DNA from: Paracoccus aminophilus JCM 7686 | GTDB lineage: Bacteria; Pseudomonadota; Alphaproteobacteria; Rhodobacterales; Rhodobacteraceae | NCBI RefSeq assembly: GCF_000444995.1 | Contig: NC_022041.1 | Location: 1,772,001 to 1,836,000, forward strand | Length of the DNA: 64,000 nt | Direction: 5' to 3' | Notes under the pieces: generated by a model | What the model was told of the DNA's origin: nothing | What the model saw: only the letters and a program-made list of their open reading frames with translations | The model's database searches: none | Position numbers and translations under genes: made by a program | Shown: positions 1-9,164 of the stretch, piece after piece | How the letters are laid out: each line of letters opens with the position of its first letter | Numbering within the stretch: the first letter of the stretch is position 1

Positions 1-1746
1 GGCGGCCTGCCGCTCGAAACACCCCTCCCGGTGATCTTCGAGCGCACCCCCTATGACAAGGCGGGCACGCCACGGACCGAATTGTCCGTGGCAGAGCCTG
101 TCTCGAAATCACGCGAAGAGCTTGCCCTGCTTCTGGTGCGCGAGGGCTATGTCGTGATCTGGCAGGATTGCCGGGGCCGTTACGGCTCGGAAGGCCGCTT
201 CACCAAATATGTGAATGAGGCCGAAGACGGCTATGATTCCATGGTGTGGATCGAGGCCCAGCCCTGGAACAATTCGCGCATCGGCACGATGGGGCTGAGC
301 TATGACGCCCATGTGCAAATGGCGATGGCCTGTCTCAACCCGCCGGGGCTCGCCTGTATGGCGGTCGATTCCGGCGGCTTCTCGAATGCCTATCACTGCG
401 GCATCCGCCAAGGCGGTGCCTTCGAGATGAAACAGGTGACCTGGGCCTATAACCGCGCCCTGGAAAGCCCGCTTGCCGCCGCCGACCCGCGTGTGTTGGG
501 CGCAATCGAGGCCGAAAGCCTGCACGGCTGGATGGCGCGCACGCCCTGGACCAAGGGCCGCTCGCCGATCAAATGGGACCCCGATTACGAGGCCTATGTC
601 CTCGAACAATGGCAGCACGGCACCTTCGACGAGTTCTGGAAGAAAAGCGGACTTTGGGCGGCGGGCTATTACCAGAGCTTCCCCAAGATCCCGATCATCT
701 TCGTCTCGAGCTGGTATGACGTCTATGTCCCGACCACGCTGGAAAACCACGCGGGTCTCAAAGGCGACGCCGCGCGTCCGCTGGCGCTGATCATGGGGCC
801 TTGGACCCATGGCAACCGCTCGCAGCGGGTCTTCGGCGATGTCGATTTCGGCCCGGCCGCCACCTTCGACGGACAGGTCGATCGCGACTGGCTGAGCTAC
901 CGGCTGCGCTTTTTCGCGCGCTGGCTGAAGGGCGAGGATCTGCCCGCACAGGAAGGCCGCGCCCATCTCTTCGTCATGGGCGGCGGCAGCGGCAGCCGGA
1001 CCGAGGCCGGTCATCTCGATCACGGCGGCCATTGGATCGAAGCGCCCGACTGGCCGGTGCCGGGGGCAAAGCCGCTGGTGCTTTACCCGCGCCCGGACAT
1101 GAGCCTGAGCGAAGCGCCCTCTCACGACGGCGCCGCGTTGAGCTATGATTTCGACCCGCGCGATCCGGTGCCCACCATCGGCGGCGCGCTGACCTCGGGC
1201 GAGCCGATCTTTACCGGTGGCGGCTTCGATCAGGTGGAATCCGAGGCCTTCTTCGGTTGCCGCAACCCCGGGATGCCGCTGACCGCGCGCCCCGATGTGC
1301 TGAGCTTCGAGACCGCGCCCCTGACCGAGGACCTGATTATCGCGGGCCCGGTCACGGTGCGTCTCACGGTCTCGACCGATGCGCCGGATACGGATTTCAC
1401 CGCGAAACTGGTCGATGTCTATCCGCCAAGCGAGGATTATCCGCGCGGCTATGCACTGGGGCTCTCGGACGGGATTTTCCGGGTGCGCTACCGCAAGAGC
1501 TGGGAAACTCCCGCTCTGGTCGAGCCGGATGAAGGCGCTTTCGAGATCGAGATCCAGCCCTTTGCCACCGCGAACCTCTTTGCCAAGGGCCATCGGCTGC
1601 GGCTTGATATCTCGTCGTCGAACTTCCCGAAATTCGACATCAATCCGAACACCGGCGCGCCGGAAGGCACGTCGCGCACCTCAAGGATCGCGACAAATAC
1701 GCTGCATCTCGGGGCTGGCACCCGGATCGAACTGTTGCAGCTTTAA
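1..1746 (+). CDS. CocE/NonD-family (S15) hydrolase, 5' truncated by window edge
   Basis: The frame is open from base 1, and the peptide read before the first possible GTG (31) continues the family's N-terminal block leading into ERTPYDK, so the true start lies outside the window. Numbered from that GTG, the nucleophile elbow GLSYDA places the catalytic Ser at residue 90 (codon 298-300). WYDVYVP carries a likely acid Asp, and GPWTHG carries the likely catalytic His. The C-terminal third is the beta-rich jelly-roll domain usual in cocaine esterase and X-Pro dipeptidyl-peptidases. The protein is a serine hydrolase acting on acyl esters, amides or peptides; the substrate cannot be read from sequence. 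It lies tail-to-tail with a LysR gene and near a DddP-like M24 enzyme and an osmolyte-type importer. Confidence 0.88.
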   Translation, partial: GGLPLETPLPVIFERTPYDKAGTPRTELSVAEPVSKSREELALLLVREGYVVIWQDCRGRYGSEGRFTKYVNEAEDGYDSMVWIEAQPWNNSRIGTMGLSYDAHVQMAMACLNPPGLACMAVDSGGFSNAYHCGIRQGGAFEMKQVTWAYNRALESPLAAADPRVLGAIEAESLHGWMARTPWTKGRSPIKWDPDYEAYVLEQWQHGTFDEFWKKSGLWAAGYYQSFPKIPIIFVSSWYDVYVPTTLENHAGLKGDAARPLALIMGPWTHGNRSQRVFGDVDFGPAATFDGQVDRDWLSYRLRFFARWLKGEDLPAQEGRAHLFVMGGGSGSRTEAGHLDHGGHWIEAPDWPVPGAKPLVLYPRPDMSLSEAPSHDGAALSYDFDPRDPVPTIGGALTSGEPIFTGGGFDQVESEAFFGCRNPGMPLTARPDVLSFETAPLTEDLIIAGPVTVRLTVSTDAPDTDFTAKLVDVYPPSEDYPRGYALGLSDGIFRVRYRKSWETPALVEPDEGAFEIEIQPFATANLFAKGHRLRLDISSSNFPKFDINPNTGAPEGTSRTSRIATNTLHLGAGTRIELLQL

Positions 1747-1770
1747 GCCAGCCCGCCCCTCTGGCCCCCT

Positions 1771-1796
1771 CTCTGGCCCCGTCACGCGGGCCAGAG
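1771..1796. terminator. Hairpin between convergent genes
   Basis: CTCTGGCCC and GGGCCAGAG form a perfect 9-bp stem around an 8-nt loop between the hydrolase and the convergent LysR gene. There is no good T-run on either strand, so a role in termination is inferred from position only. Confidence 0.35.
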
Positions 1797-1829
1797 AAAC
1801 CAAAGCCGGTCTGGCCCTCGTCCGAAGCG

Positions 1830-2741
1830 TCAGGCGCGGGCGAGGCCAAGCTCTTCGGCGGCGAGCGTCTCTTGCAGCCAGCCCAGAAACACCTGCCCCT
1901 GCCGCGCCGCGCCGCGGTTGAGCGTGCTTAGCCAGTAGGTCGGGCCCGTCACCTCAGAGCCGGGCAACTCCTTCAGGCGACCGTCGCGCAGAAAGCTGCT
2001 CACCAAGGACCGCGAGGTCAGCACCAGCCCATGGCCCTGCGCGGCCAGCGTGATCGCCATATGCGATTGGGTCACGCGAATGGTCATGCGCAGCGCCGAA
2101 CCCGCCACGCCCCGGTCGCGGCACCAGTTGCCCCAGCTATAGGCCTCGGCGGTCAGCGGCTCGTCGGAATCGGTCTGGATCGCGGCAACCGACATCTGCC
2201 CGAGGCGAGAGACATCGCCGATCCGCTCGATCAGATCGGGCGCGCCCAAGACCAGCACGCGATCCTCGAAGAGCGGCAGCCAATCGCGCTGGTCCGGGCG
2301 CTGGGGCGCGTCCTGAATGATCATGTCAAAGCCGCTGGCCTCGGGGCTGCGCCACGGGCTATCGGTCGGTTGCAGCTTGATGCAGCTGCTTGGGTAATTG
2401 CGTTCAAACTCGGGCAGATGCGGCAAAAGCCACAGCGTCGCAAACGAGCTTGGCGCGAGGATGCGCGTGGTCTTGCGATCATCTTCTGGCACCAGCGCGC
2501 GCTGCGCGAGACGCAGCTGCGCGAAGGCCCCGCCAAGCTCACGCAGAACCTGTTGGCCACGCTCTGAGGGCAGGAACCGCCCCCCGACCCGCACAAGAAG
2601 CGCGGTCTTGGCCACCTGCTCGAGGTCGCGGATACGATGGGTGATCGCGCCCGGCGTCACCCCCAACTCCTGCGCCGCCGCATTGACGGTGCCCAACCTG
2701 ACCACCGCCTCCAGCGCCTGCATGCCGCGAATGGACTGCAT
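1830..2741 (-). CDS. LysR-family transcriptional regulator
   Basis: The N-terminal winged helix-turn-helix (about residues 5-60: GTVNAAAQELGVTPGAITHRIRDLE) is followed by a typical LysR effector-binding domain, and the length of about 300 residues is normal. I chose the ATG at 2741 because GGGGAGGAG lies just upstream of it; an upstream in-frame start would add nine residues before the HTH. The HTH resembles the GcvA-like branch (PGAITHRIRDLE). The gene diverges from the M24 enzyme/osmolyte importer operon at 2875, so it is the obvious candidate regulator of that operon and perhaps of itself. The inducer is unknown. Confidence 0.9.
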   Translation of the reverse strand: MQSIRGMQALEAVVRLGTVNAAAQELGVTPGAITHRIRDLEQVAKTALLVRVGGRFLPSERGQQVLRELGGAFAQLRLAQRALVPEDDRKTTRILAPSSFATLWLLPHLPEFERNYPSSCIKLQPTDSPWRSPEASGFDMIIQDAPQRPDQRDWLPLFEDRVLVLGAPDLIERIGDVSRLGQMSVAAIQTDSDEPLTAEAYSWGNWCRDRGVAGSALRMTIRVTQSHMAITLAAQGHGLVLTSRSLVSSFLRDGRLKELPGSEVTGPTYWLSTLNRGAARQGQVFLGWLQETLAAEELGLARA

Positions 2742-2874
2742 GGCTCCTCCCCTGCTTCCCGGCGGCAATCTTGGTTAAATTTGAGATTTCGTCAATTTCT
2801 TTCGCCGAGAACTCAGTAGGTCAACGGCGGCTCTGCTGTCAGATTGCCTTAACGTCAGCTACGGTGGAACCGAA
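2742..2874. promoter_or_regulatory. Divergent promoter region, LysR / M24-importer operon
   Basis: This 133-bp gap separates divergent genes and has a relatively AT-rich centre (TTGAGATTTCGTCAATTT). It must hold both promoters and probably the LysR site. I cannot fix the -35 and -10 elements with confidence. Confidence 0.5.
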
Positions 2875-4080
2875 ATGAATAGCCAGCCCGACCAGTTTGA
2901 TCTGGTCAAGAACCGCTTGACCCTGCATGCGACCCGCCTTGCTCGCATCCGCGAACATATGGTGCTGGCCGATATTCCGGCGCTGCTGATCGTCGAGCCG
3001 AACAGCATCCTTTACGCGACCGGGGCCTCGAATATGCAGGTCTGGTCGGCGCGCACGCCCGCGCGATATCTGCTGATCGTCACCGATCACCCGGCGGTGC
3101 TGTTCGATTTCAAAGGGGCCGAGCATCTCGCGCGCAATCTGCCGACCATCGGCCATATCGGCTCGGCCGAGGGGCTCGACATGGTCAGTTCGGGCGGCGA
3201 TCCGCGCGGCGCGGCAGAGCGTTTCGCCATGCAGATCGAGGCCCATATCCGCGCGCTCGATCCGACCATCGACAAGATCGGCATCGACCGCTTCCCGCTT
3301 TACGCCACCGATGCGCTGCGCCGGCGCGGCTTCCATCTGGTCGATTCCGACGAGGTCTTCACTCCTGCGCGCAAGATCAAGCTGCCGATCGAGATCGCCT
3401 ATCTGGAAGAGGCGATGCGGCGCGTCGATCTCGCGACAGAGCGGCTCGAAAATTTCGTGCGCCCCGGCATGACGGAATCCGAGGCTTGGGGTGAGTTTCA
3501 CTACATCCTCATGGCCAAACAGGGCCAATATGTCAGCACGCGGCTGTTCCAGAGCGGGCCGAACACTTTCCCCTATTTTCAGGAATGCGGTGACCGGATC
3601 CTCGAGCCCGGCGATCTTCTGTGCCTCGACACCGATGCGGTGGGCTTTGAGGGTTATTGCGTTGATTATTCGCGCACTTTCGTTTGCGGCGATGTCAAGG
3701 CAACCGATGAGCAGCGCCGCCTTTATGCCAATGCCCGCGAGCAGCTGGAGACGAACGCGGCCCTGCTCGCGCCCGGGATCGAGTTCCGCGAGCTGGCCGA
3801 AAAGGCGTGGAAAATCCCCGAGGAGTTTCAGGCCAGTCGCTATTACTGCATCGGCCACGGCCTCGGCATGGCGGGCGAGTTCCCCAACATCCCCCATGCC
3901 GCGCCCGGCCAGCCCTATCCCCTGCCCGGCGTGATCGAGCCCGGCATGATCCTGTGCATGGAAAGCTATGTCGGCACGGCGAAAAGCGATCAGGGCGTCA
4001 AGCTCGAGGATCAATATCTCATCCTCGAAGACAGGGTCGAGCGTATGTCGAATTATCGCTTCGACGACCGGCTCGGCTGA
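2875..4080 (+). CDS. M24-family metalloenzyme, DddP-like
   Basis: 401 residues: an N-terminal creatinase-like domain and a C-terminal pita-bread metallo domain. Candidate metal ligands are D252, D254, D264, H328, E363 and E378. The blocks around them (FQECG, LDTD, CVDYSRT, HGLG, EPGMILCMES, KLEDQ) resemble the DMSP lyase DddP more than classical Xaa-Pro peptidases; from memory, all six ligands sit at one constant offset from DddP numbering. However, the position of DddP's proposed catalytic Asp (HGVGLCDE) is Gly334 here (HGLGMAGE), so DMSP lyase activity is doubtful. The neighbouring importer for betaine-like solutes suggests a small onium compound or a proline-containing substrate. The ATG at 2875 follows GGTGGA. 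Confidence 0.8.
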   Translation: MNSQPDQFDLVKNRLTLHATRLARIREHMVLADIPALLIVEPNSILYATGASNMQVWSARTPARYLLIVTDHPAVLFDFKGAEHLARNLPTIGHIGSAEGLDMVSSGGDPRGAAERFAMQIEAHIRALDPTIDKIGIDRFPLYATDALRRRGFHLVDSDEVFTPARKIKLPIEIAYLEEAMRRVDLATERLENFVRPGMTESEAWGEFHYILMAKQGQYVSTRLFQSGPNTFPYFQECGDRILEPGDLLCLDTDAVGFEGYCVDYSRTFVCGDVKATDEQRRLYANAREQLETNAALLAPGIEFRELAEKAWKIPEEFQASRYYCIGHGLGMAGEFPNIPHAAPGQPYPLPGVIEPGMILCMESYVGTAKSDQGVKLEDQYLILEDRVERMSNYRFDDRLG

Positions 4081-4176
4081 TCCCTGCCCTCTCTCCCTCT
4101 TCCCCCGCCTGCCGCTTTGGCGGCGCGGGCGGCGCATTTGATCACGATCCTCTCCTCCTCATCGAAAGGACTGGGA

Positions 4177-5091
4177 ATGAAGAAGACCCTTCTGCGCGCG
4201 GCTGTGATATCGGCCCTTCTGGGCGTCACAGCTCAGGCGGCTTTGGCCGATGTCACCGTCGGTTCAAAGATCAACACCGAAGGCGGCGTCTTGGGATATA
4301 TCATCCTCGAGGCACTTAAAGCGAATGATATCAAGGTCGTGGACAAGGTCCAGCTTGGCGCGACGCCGGCGCTCCGCGATGCGATCATGCAGGGCCAAGT
4401 CGATATCTACCCCGAATATACCGGCAATGGCGCGATCTTCTTCAGCCATGGCGATATCTCGACCTGGAAAGACCCCCAAGCCGCTTGGGAGCGCATCAAG
4501 GAGATGGATTACGCAGCCAATAAGATCGTCTGGCTGAAGCCCGCCGCCGCCAATAACACTTGGGGGATTGCCGTCCGCGAGGATCTGGCCGAGGCCAATC
4601 ATCTCAAGACCCTGAGCGATCTTGGCGCCTTCATCAAGGGCGGCGGCAATGTGAAATTGGCGGCGGCGGCGGAGTTCGTGACCTCGCCCACCGGCCTGCC
4701 GACCTTCTATCAGGCCTATGATTTCACGCTGTCGCCGGATCAACTTTTCGCCCTCTCGGGCGGCGATACGGCGGCGACGATTGCGGCGGCGGCCCAGCTC
4801 ACCTCGGGCGTCAATGCCGCGATGACCAACAGCACCGATGGCGGCATCACCCCCAGCGGCCTCGTCGTGATGGAGGACGACAAGCACGTTCAGCCGGTTT
4901 ATCAGCCGACGCCGATCGTGCGCGAGGCGGTGCTGAAGGAATATCCCCAGATCGAGACCATTCTCGACCCGATTTTCGCCAAGCTCGATATGGCGACGTT
5001 GCAGGATCTGAATGGCCGCGTGCAGGTCGAAGGAGAGCCCGCAGCAAGCGTCGCCCGCGATTTCCTGATCCAGAACGGCTTTGCAAAATAG
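4177..5091 (+). CDS. Periplasmic glycine betaine/osmolyte-type binding protein (OpuAC/YehZ-like)
   Basis: 304 residues. The start at 4177 gives a clean Sec signal peptide (MKKTLLRAAVISALLG...ALA) with AAAGGA upstream. The mature protein begins DVTVGSKINTEGGVLGYIILEAL and contains QGQVDIYPEYTGNG, both typical of the quaternary-amine branch of OpuAC proteins (YehZ/OsmF). It should bind a betaine, choline-like or related solute in the periplasm and deliver it to the two permeases encoded downstream. It lies 96 bp after the M24 gene and is separated from the first permease by a hairpin, which fits higher expression of the binding protein. Binding-site residues were not assigned, so the ligand is inferred from family only. 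Confidence 0.88.
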   Translation: MKKTLLRAAVISALLGVTAQAALADVTVGSKINTEGGVLGYIILEALKANDIKVVDKVQLGATPALRDAIMQGQVDIYPEYTGNGAIFFSHGDISTWKDPQAAWERIKEMDYAANKIVWLKPAAANNTWGIAVREDLAEANHLKTLSDLGAFIKGGGNVKLAAAAEFVTSPTGLPTFYQAYDFTLSPDQLFALSGGDTAATIAAAAQLTSGVNAAMTNSTDGGITPSGLVVMEDDKHVQPVYQPTPIVREAVLKEYPQIETILDPIFAKLDMATLQDLNGRVQVEGEPAASVARDFLIQNGFAK

Positions 5092-5099
5092 CCCTGCCC

Positions 5100-5139
5100 G
5101 GCCCCCGATGATCCATCGATCCAACGATCCTCGGGGGCC
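5100..5139 (+). promoter_or_regulatory. Intercistronic hairpin after binding-protein gene
   Basis: GGCCCCCGA (5100-5108) pairs with TCGGGGGCC (5131-5139) around a 22-nt loop and has no T-run. It probably protects the upstream mRNA segment or partly attenuates transcription into the permease gene. Confidence 0.5.
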
Positions 5140-5175
5140 GCTTCATAAATCATAAAGAAAACACCGGGAGGAGCC

Positions 5176-6396
5176 ATGGACATGGCCTTAAGCGAGGAAG
5201 CAGAGCTTCCCCGAGCGCGGGCGGCATTTCGCCCCCTCGACCGCATCGGCAGCCTCTTTGCCGTGCTGATTGTCGGGGCAGTGATCTGCCTGCCCTATCT
5301 GCTCACACGCCCCAGCCGAATTGCCGCCGCCGAGCCGGTTCAGATCGGCGCAGCCTTCGGGCCCGATGCGGCGCGCGGCTGGGCGCTGGCGGCGGCTTTG
5401 GTCGCGCTCGCCTTGGCTTTGGCGCTGAAAACTTCGGTCTGGCTGCGGCTCGCGGCCTCGGTCGCGGGCCTTGGGCTGGTCGCACTGACGCTTGGCGCCG
5501 CCGCCACGACCCTGCTGCCCGAGGGCAACCGCTTCGCGCGCGTCTCGGTCGGGGGCGGCGCTTGGGTGCTGGTCGCGGCTTTCGCCTTGTCCACGGGGGA
5601 CGCTTTGGTGCGGCTGCGCCTTGGTCCGGGCGCGCGGGTGCTGGCGCTTCTGATCGCGCTTGGCGCGCTGGCCGCTTTGCTCGTCTCGGGCGCATGGGCG
5701 GATCTCTCGATCATGAAGGAATATGCGGGCCGCGCCGAGGCGGTCGGGCGCGAGTTCCAGACGCATCTTTTCCTTGCCCTCGGCTCGCTGATCGCGGCCT
5801 GCGTCATCGGCCTACCGCTCGGCATCCTTTGCGCGCGCAAACGCGGGTTGCGCGATGCGCTGCTGCCGGTCCTGAGCATCCTCCAGACCATTCCCTCCAT
5901 CGCGCTCTTCGGCCTTTTGATCGCGCCTTTGGCCTGGATCGCGGCCAATATCCCCGGCGCGGCGGCCCTTGGCATCGCGGGCATCGGGCCCGCCCCCGCC
6001 TTCGTCGCGCTGCTCGCCTATTCGATTTTGCCGATCGTCTCGTCCACGCTTTCGGGCTTTGCGAGCCTGCCGCCCGATGTCGTCGATGCCGCCAAAGGCA
6101 TGGGCATGTCGAGCAAGCGGCGGCTCTGGCAGGTCGAACTCCCCTTGGCGATGCCGGTCCTCTTGACCGGGGTGCGCGTGGTCATGGTCCAGAACATCGG
6201 GCTGACCGTCATTGCCGGATTGGTCGGCGGCGGCGGGCTTGGCATCTTCATCTTTCAAGGCATCAGCCAGACCGCCACCGACCTCGTTCTTCTGGGCGTG
6301 CTGCCCACGGTCGCCATGGCCTTCGCCGCCGCCATTCTGCTCGACGCATTGATCGAGCTTTCCCGGAAAAGCCGCAAAAAAGGCGCCACATCATGA
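5176..6396 (+). CDS. Osmolyte ABC transporter permease (YehY-like, long N-terminal membrane region)
   Basis: 406 residues, longer than single-domain OpuBB permeases (about 210-250). Residues 1-180 contain several extra hydrophobic segments, as in YehY/OsmW. The C-terminal BPD-type permease domain has the coupling-helix EAA-like loop (VVDAAKGMGMSSKRRLWQVELPLAMPVLLTG), a strong family mark. It forms half of the inner-membrane channel for the betaine-type importer. The ATG at 5176 has GGGAGGAG upstream, and the stop overlaps the ATPase start (ATGA). Confidence 0.88.
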   Translation: MDMALSEEAELPRARAAFRPLDRIGSLFAVLIVGAVICLPYLLTRPSRIAAAEPVQIGAAFGPDAARGWALAAALVALALALALKTSVWLRLAASVAGLGLVALTLGAAATTLLPEGNRFARVSVGGGAWVLVAAFALSTGDALVRLRLGPGARVLALLIALGALAALLVSGAWADLSIMKEYAGRAEAVGREFQTHLFLALGSLIAACVIGLPLGILCARKRGLRDALLPVLSILQTIPSIALFGLLIAPLAWIAANIPGAAALGIAGIGPAPAFVALLAYSILPIVSSTLSGFASLPPDVVDAAKGMGMSSKRRLWQVELPLAMPVLLTGVRVVMVQNIGLTVIAGLVGGGGLGIFIFQGISQTATDLVLLGVLPTVAMAFAAAILLDALIELSRKSRKKGATS

Positions 6397-7346
6397 TCGA
6401 GATTACACATCTGTGCCGGGTTTACGGCAGTCTGGTCGCCGTCAATGACGTGTCCTTGACGATTGCAGATGGCGAGATCGTCGCGATTGTCGGGACCTCG
6501 GGCTCGGGCAAGACGACGCTCATGCGGATGATCAACCGGCTGGTCGAGCCGTCCTCGGGCTCGATCAAGATCGACGGGCGCGACAACCGCGAGATCCCGG
6601 CCGAGGAACTTCGCCGCGGCATCGGCTATGCCATTCAGGGCCACGGGCTCTTCCCGCACAAGACCGTGGGCGAGAATATCGCGACCGTCCCCAAGCTCTT
6701 GAAATGGGACGCAAATCGCATCAAGGCTCGGGTCGATGAGCTGCTCAAGATCTTCAACCTCGACCCCGCGATCTTTCGCGAGCGGATGCCGCATGAGCTT
6801 TCCGGCGGGCAGCAGCAGCGCGTCGGCGTTGCCCGCGCTTTGGCCGCGGAGCCGCCGATTTTGCTGATGGACGAGCCTTTTGGGGCGCTCGATCCGATCA
6901 TCCGCGACAAGGCGCAGGCCGACCTTCTCGAGATCCAGCGCCGCTATGGCACGACCGTCGTCATCGTCACCCATGACATGGATGAGGCGATGCGGCTGGG
7001 CACCCGGATCGCGGTCATGGACAAGGGCCAATTGCAGCAATTTGCGACACCGGCCGAAATCATCGCCCATCCCGCGACGCCTTTCGTGCGCGAGCTTCTC
7101 GAATCCGGCGACCGCGCCTTGCGGCTTTTGTCGCTGCGCGATGTGGCCGAATTGATCGAGCCGGGCGACGCCGAAGGCAACCCGATTGACGCCGCGACCT
7201 CGCTGCGTTCCGCTTTGGCCGAATGCCTGTGGTCGGGCCGCGAGACCCTGCCGATCACCTCGGAGGGCCGCCTGATCGGCCGCATCCGCCGCTCGGAAAT
7301 CGAGCGCGCCGCGCGGTTCGACAACTTTGAAGGGGCGCAGAGATGA
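6393..7346 (+). CDS. Osmolyte ABC transporter ATPase (OpuA/YehX-like)
   Basis: 317 residues. Walker A GTSGSGKTT, Q-loop region, signature LSGGQQQR, Walker B ILLMDEP and the switch His in VIVTHD are all intact. About 75 residues follow the nucleotide-binding domain, with a single CBS-like stretch (LPITSEGRLIGRIRRSEI), as in quaternary-amine importers where this region senses ionic strength. Both ends are translationally coupled: its ATG overlaps the stop of the upstream permease and its TGA overlaps the ATG of the next permease. It energises import through the flanking permeases. Confidence 0.92.
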   Translation: MIEITHLCRVYGSLVAVNDVSLTIADGEIVAIVGTSGSGKTTLMRMINRLVEPSSGSIKIDGRDNREIPAEELRRGIGYAIQGHGLFPHKTVGENIATVPKLLKWDANRIKARVDELLKIFNLDPAIFRERMPHELSGGQQQRVGVARALAAEPPILLMDEPFGALDPIIRDKAQADLLEIQRRYGTTVVIVTHDMDEAMRLGTRIAVMDKGQLQQFATPAEIIAHPATPFVRELLESGDRALRLLSLRDVAELIEPGDAEGNPIDAATSLRSALAECLWSGRETLPITSEGRLIGRIRRSEIERAARFDNFEGAQR

Positions 7347-8095
7347 GCCGAGGAGGCGCGCTTATCCGTTTGTCTTTGCTTGCTTTTCTTCTGGCGCTGC
7401 TTGCCGCGCCGGAACGCTTCGGCTGGCTGTTCAATTGGCTGACCAAAAACGGCCAGCCCGCGATCTATACGCAGACGCCGCTCTGGCAACTGACGCTGAA
7501 CCATCTCGGGCTGGTGCTGATCGCGGTGACCTGCGCGGGCATCGCCGGGGTCGGTTTCGCGATCCTGACGACGCGGCCCTCGGGGCGCGAGTTCCTGCCG
7601 CTCTCGCGTTCGATCGCCAATCTCGGCCAAACCTTCCCGCCGGTCGCGGTGCTGGCGCTTGCGGTGCCGATCTTCGGCTTTGGCTCAAAACCGACATTGA
7701 TCGCGCTGTTTCTTTATGCGCTGCTGCCGGTTTTCGAGACCGCGCTGACCGGCCTTTCGACCCTGCCCGCGCAGGTTCTGGACGCCGGACGCGGCACCGG
7801 CATGACGCGCGGCCAGCGGCTCTGGCAGATCGAATTGCCCCTGAGCCTGCCCGCGATCCTCTCGGGCCTCCGGCTTGCGACGATCATTTCGCTGGCGACC
7901 GCGACCATCGGCTCGACCGTCGCCGCGCAGACTTTGGGCGAGGTCATCATGGCGGGGCTCATGGCCAATAATACGGCGTTCGTTTTGCAAGGCGGCCTGA
8001 TCGTCGGCCTGCTCGCGATCCTGATCAACGACGCCTTCCGCATCGCCGAACGCCGCGCTGCCCGCAAGGCCGGCTGGCGCGGGGCGGAGCTTTAG
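7343..8095 (+). CDS. Osmolyte ABC transporter second permease (YehW-like)
   Basis: 250 residues with about six hydrophobic segments and the permease loop LPAQVLDAGRGTGMTRGQRLWQIELPLSLPAILSG. It pairs with the longer permease to give the heterodimeric channel seen in YehWXYZ-type systems. It starts inside the ATPase stop codon and is the last gene of the operon, followed by a strong hairpin terminator. Confidence 0.9.
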   Translation: MSRGGALIRLSLLAFLLALLAAPERFGWLFNWLTKNGQPAIYTQTPLWQLTLNHLGLVLIAVTCAGIAGVGFAILTTRPSGREFLPLSRSIANLGQTFPPVAVLALAVPIFGFGSKPTLIALFLYALLPVFETALTGLSTLPAQVLDAGRGTGMTRGQRLWQIELPLSLPAILSGLRLATIISLATATIGSTVAAQTLGEVIMAGLMANNTAFVLQGGLIVGLLAILINDAFRIAERRAARKAGWRGAEL

Positions 8096-8118
8096 GCCAC
8101 CCCGCCGCGACAAGCAAA

Positions 8119-8144
8119 AAGGCCCGGAGAAAGCTCCGGGCCTT
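8119..8144. terminator. Bidirectional rho-independent terminator
   Basis: AAGGCCCGGAG pairs perfectly with CTCCGGGCCTT (11 bp, 4-nt loop). It lies between the importer operon and a convergent LysR gene. The A-tract at 8116-8120 gives a T-run for minus-strand transcripts; the plus-strand T-run is weaker. Confidence 0.85.
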
Positions 8145-8162
8145 GTGCGTTTTGGGGCCGCC

Positions 8163-9053
8163 TCAGATCCCGGCAATCGCCGCGCCAACCATGGCGGCAA
8201 ATCGTTCCGTCGTCGGCGACAGCGTGAACCCACGGCGGCAGACGAAAAGGATCTGGCGCGAGAGCTCGGCATCGGCGATCGGGCGGCTGTCGACCTCGGG
8301 ATCGATCACCACCTCGCGCGCCGCACCCGGCAGGATCGCCACGCCCAGCCCGGCGCGGACCATGGCGACGGCGGTGGCCATGAAGGCGACCTCGACGCTG
8401 ATGCGCGGCTTGACCCCAAGCTTCGCCGCCGCCGCATCCAGCGTCGTGCGCACGCTGGTCGAGGCGTCCATCATCACAAGCGGCTGCTCGATCAACTCGC
8501 TCAGCGACAGCGCCTCCCGCGCGGCATAGGGGTGACCCAGCGGAAAGACCACATGGAGCTGCTGGACACCGCTTTGCAGCACCTCGAGATCGCCGGGCAG
8601 ATGCGGCCCGCCGCTGACGCCCAGATCGCATTCCCCGCGCTGGACCAGCTCGAAAACCCGGCTCGCGACGACATCGCTCACATGGATATGGGCCTGCGGC
8701 TGGAGGCTGCGAAAGTCGAGGATCAGCCGCGGCAGCACCCCGGTCGCGAAGGATGGCAGCGAGGCGATGCGCGTCACGCCCCCGCCCTCGCGGATCTCCT
8801 GAATGTCCGAAAGCGTCGCATCCATTTCGCGCATCAGCCGTTGCAGCGAGGGCAGGATCGCGCGGCCAAAGCCGGTGAGCTGGACCGAGCGGTTGTCGCG
8901 GTCATAGATGCGCTGGCCGAGCATCTCTTCGAGATTTCGGATCTGCACCGTGAGGGCGGGCTGCGAGATATTCAGCTCATCCGCCGCCCGGGTGAAGCTG
9001 AGGGTGCGGGCAAGCGCTACGGCGGCATGGATCTGGCGGAGGCTTGGCGTCAT
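8163..9053 (-). CDS. LysR-family regulator (CbbR/CysB-like architecture)
   Basis: 296 residues. The HTH (SFTRAADELNISQPALTVQIRNLEEMLGQRIYDR) is followed by a LysR substrate-binding domain. I use the ATG at 9053; a TTG two codons upstream is possible, and neither has a convincing Shine-Dalgarno. It diverges from the AtuA/aminotransferase/importer operon and is its likely activator. The effector is unknown and presumably a substrate or intermediate of that pathway. Confidence 0.9.
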   Translation of the reverse strand: MTPSLRQIHAAVALARTLSFTRAADELNISQPALTVQIRNLEEMLGQRIYDRDNRSVQLTGFGRAILPSLQRLMREMDATLSDIQEIREGGGVTRIASLPSFATGVLPRLILDFRSLQPQAHIHVSDVVASRVFELVQRGECDLGVSGGPHLPGDLEVLQSGVQQLHVVFPLGHPYAAREALSLSELIEQPLVMMDASTSVRTTLDAAAAKLGVKPRISVEVAFMATAVAMVRAGLGVAILPGAAREVVIDPEVDSRPIADAELSRQILFVCRRGFTLSPTTERFAAMVGAAIAGI

Positions 9054-9164
9054 AATCAAAACGTATCACTGCGATCAAATAGTTTCAATTTACTTATCAA
9101 GAGCACCGCTCCAATTTGCCCCCAATCCGCCCTTCCGGGGGCCAGACGAGGCAAGTGACACGAT
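9054..9164. promoter_or_regulatory. Divergent promoter region, LysR / AtuA operon
   Basis: This 111-bp gap separates divergent genes. The half next to the LysR gene is AT-rich and carries repeated ATCA/TGAT half-sites (about 9055-9100), compatible with a LysR-type site, but no single operator can be assigned by eye. Confidence 0.45.

Noticed and set aside
2875..4080. Calling the M24 gene a DMSP lyase (dddP)
   Set aside because: The overall blocks fit, but the proposed catalytic Asp is Gly, so the function should not be assigned.
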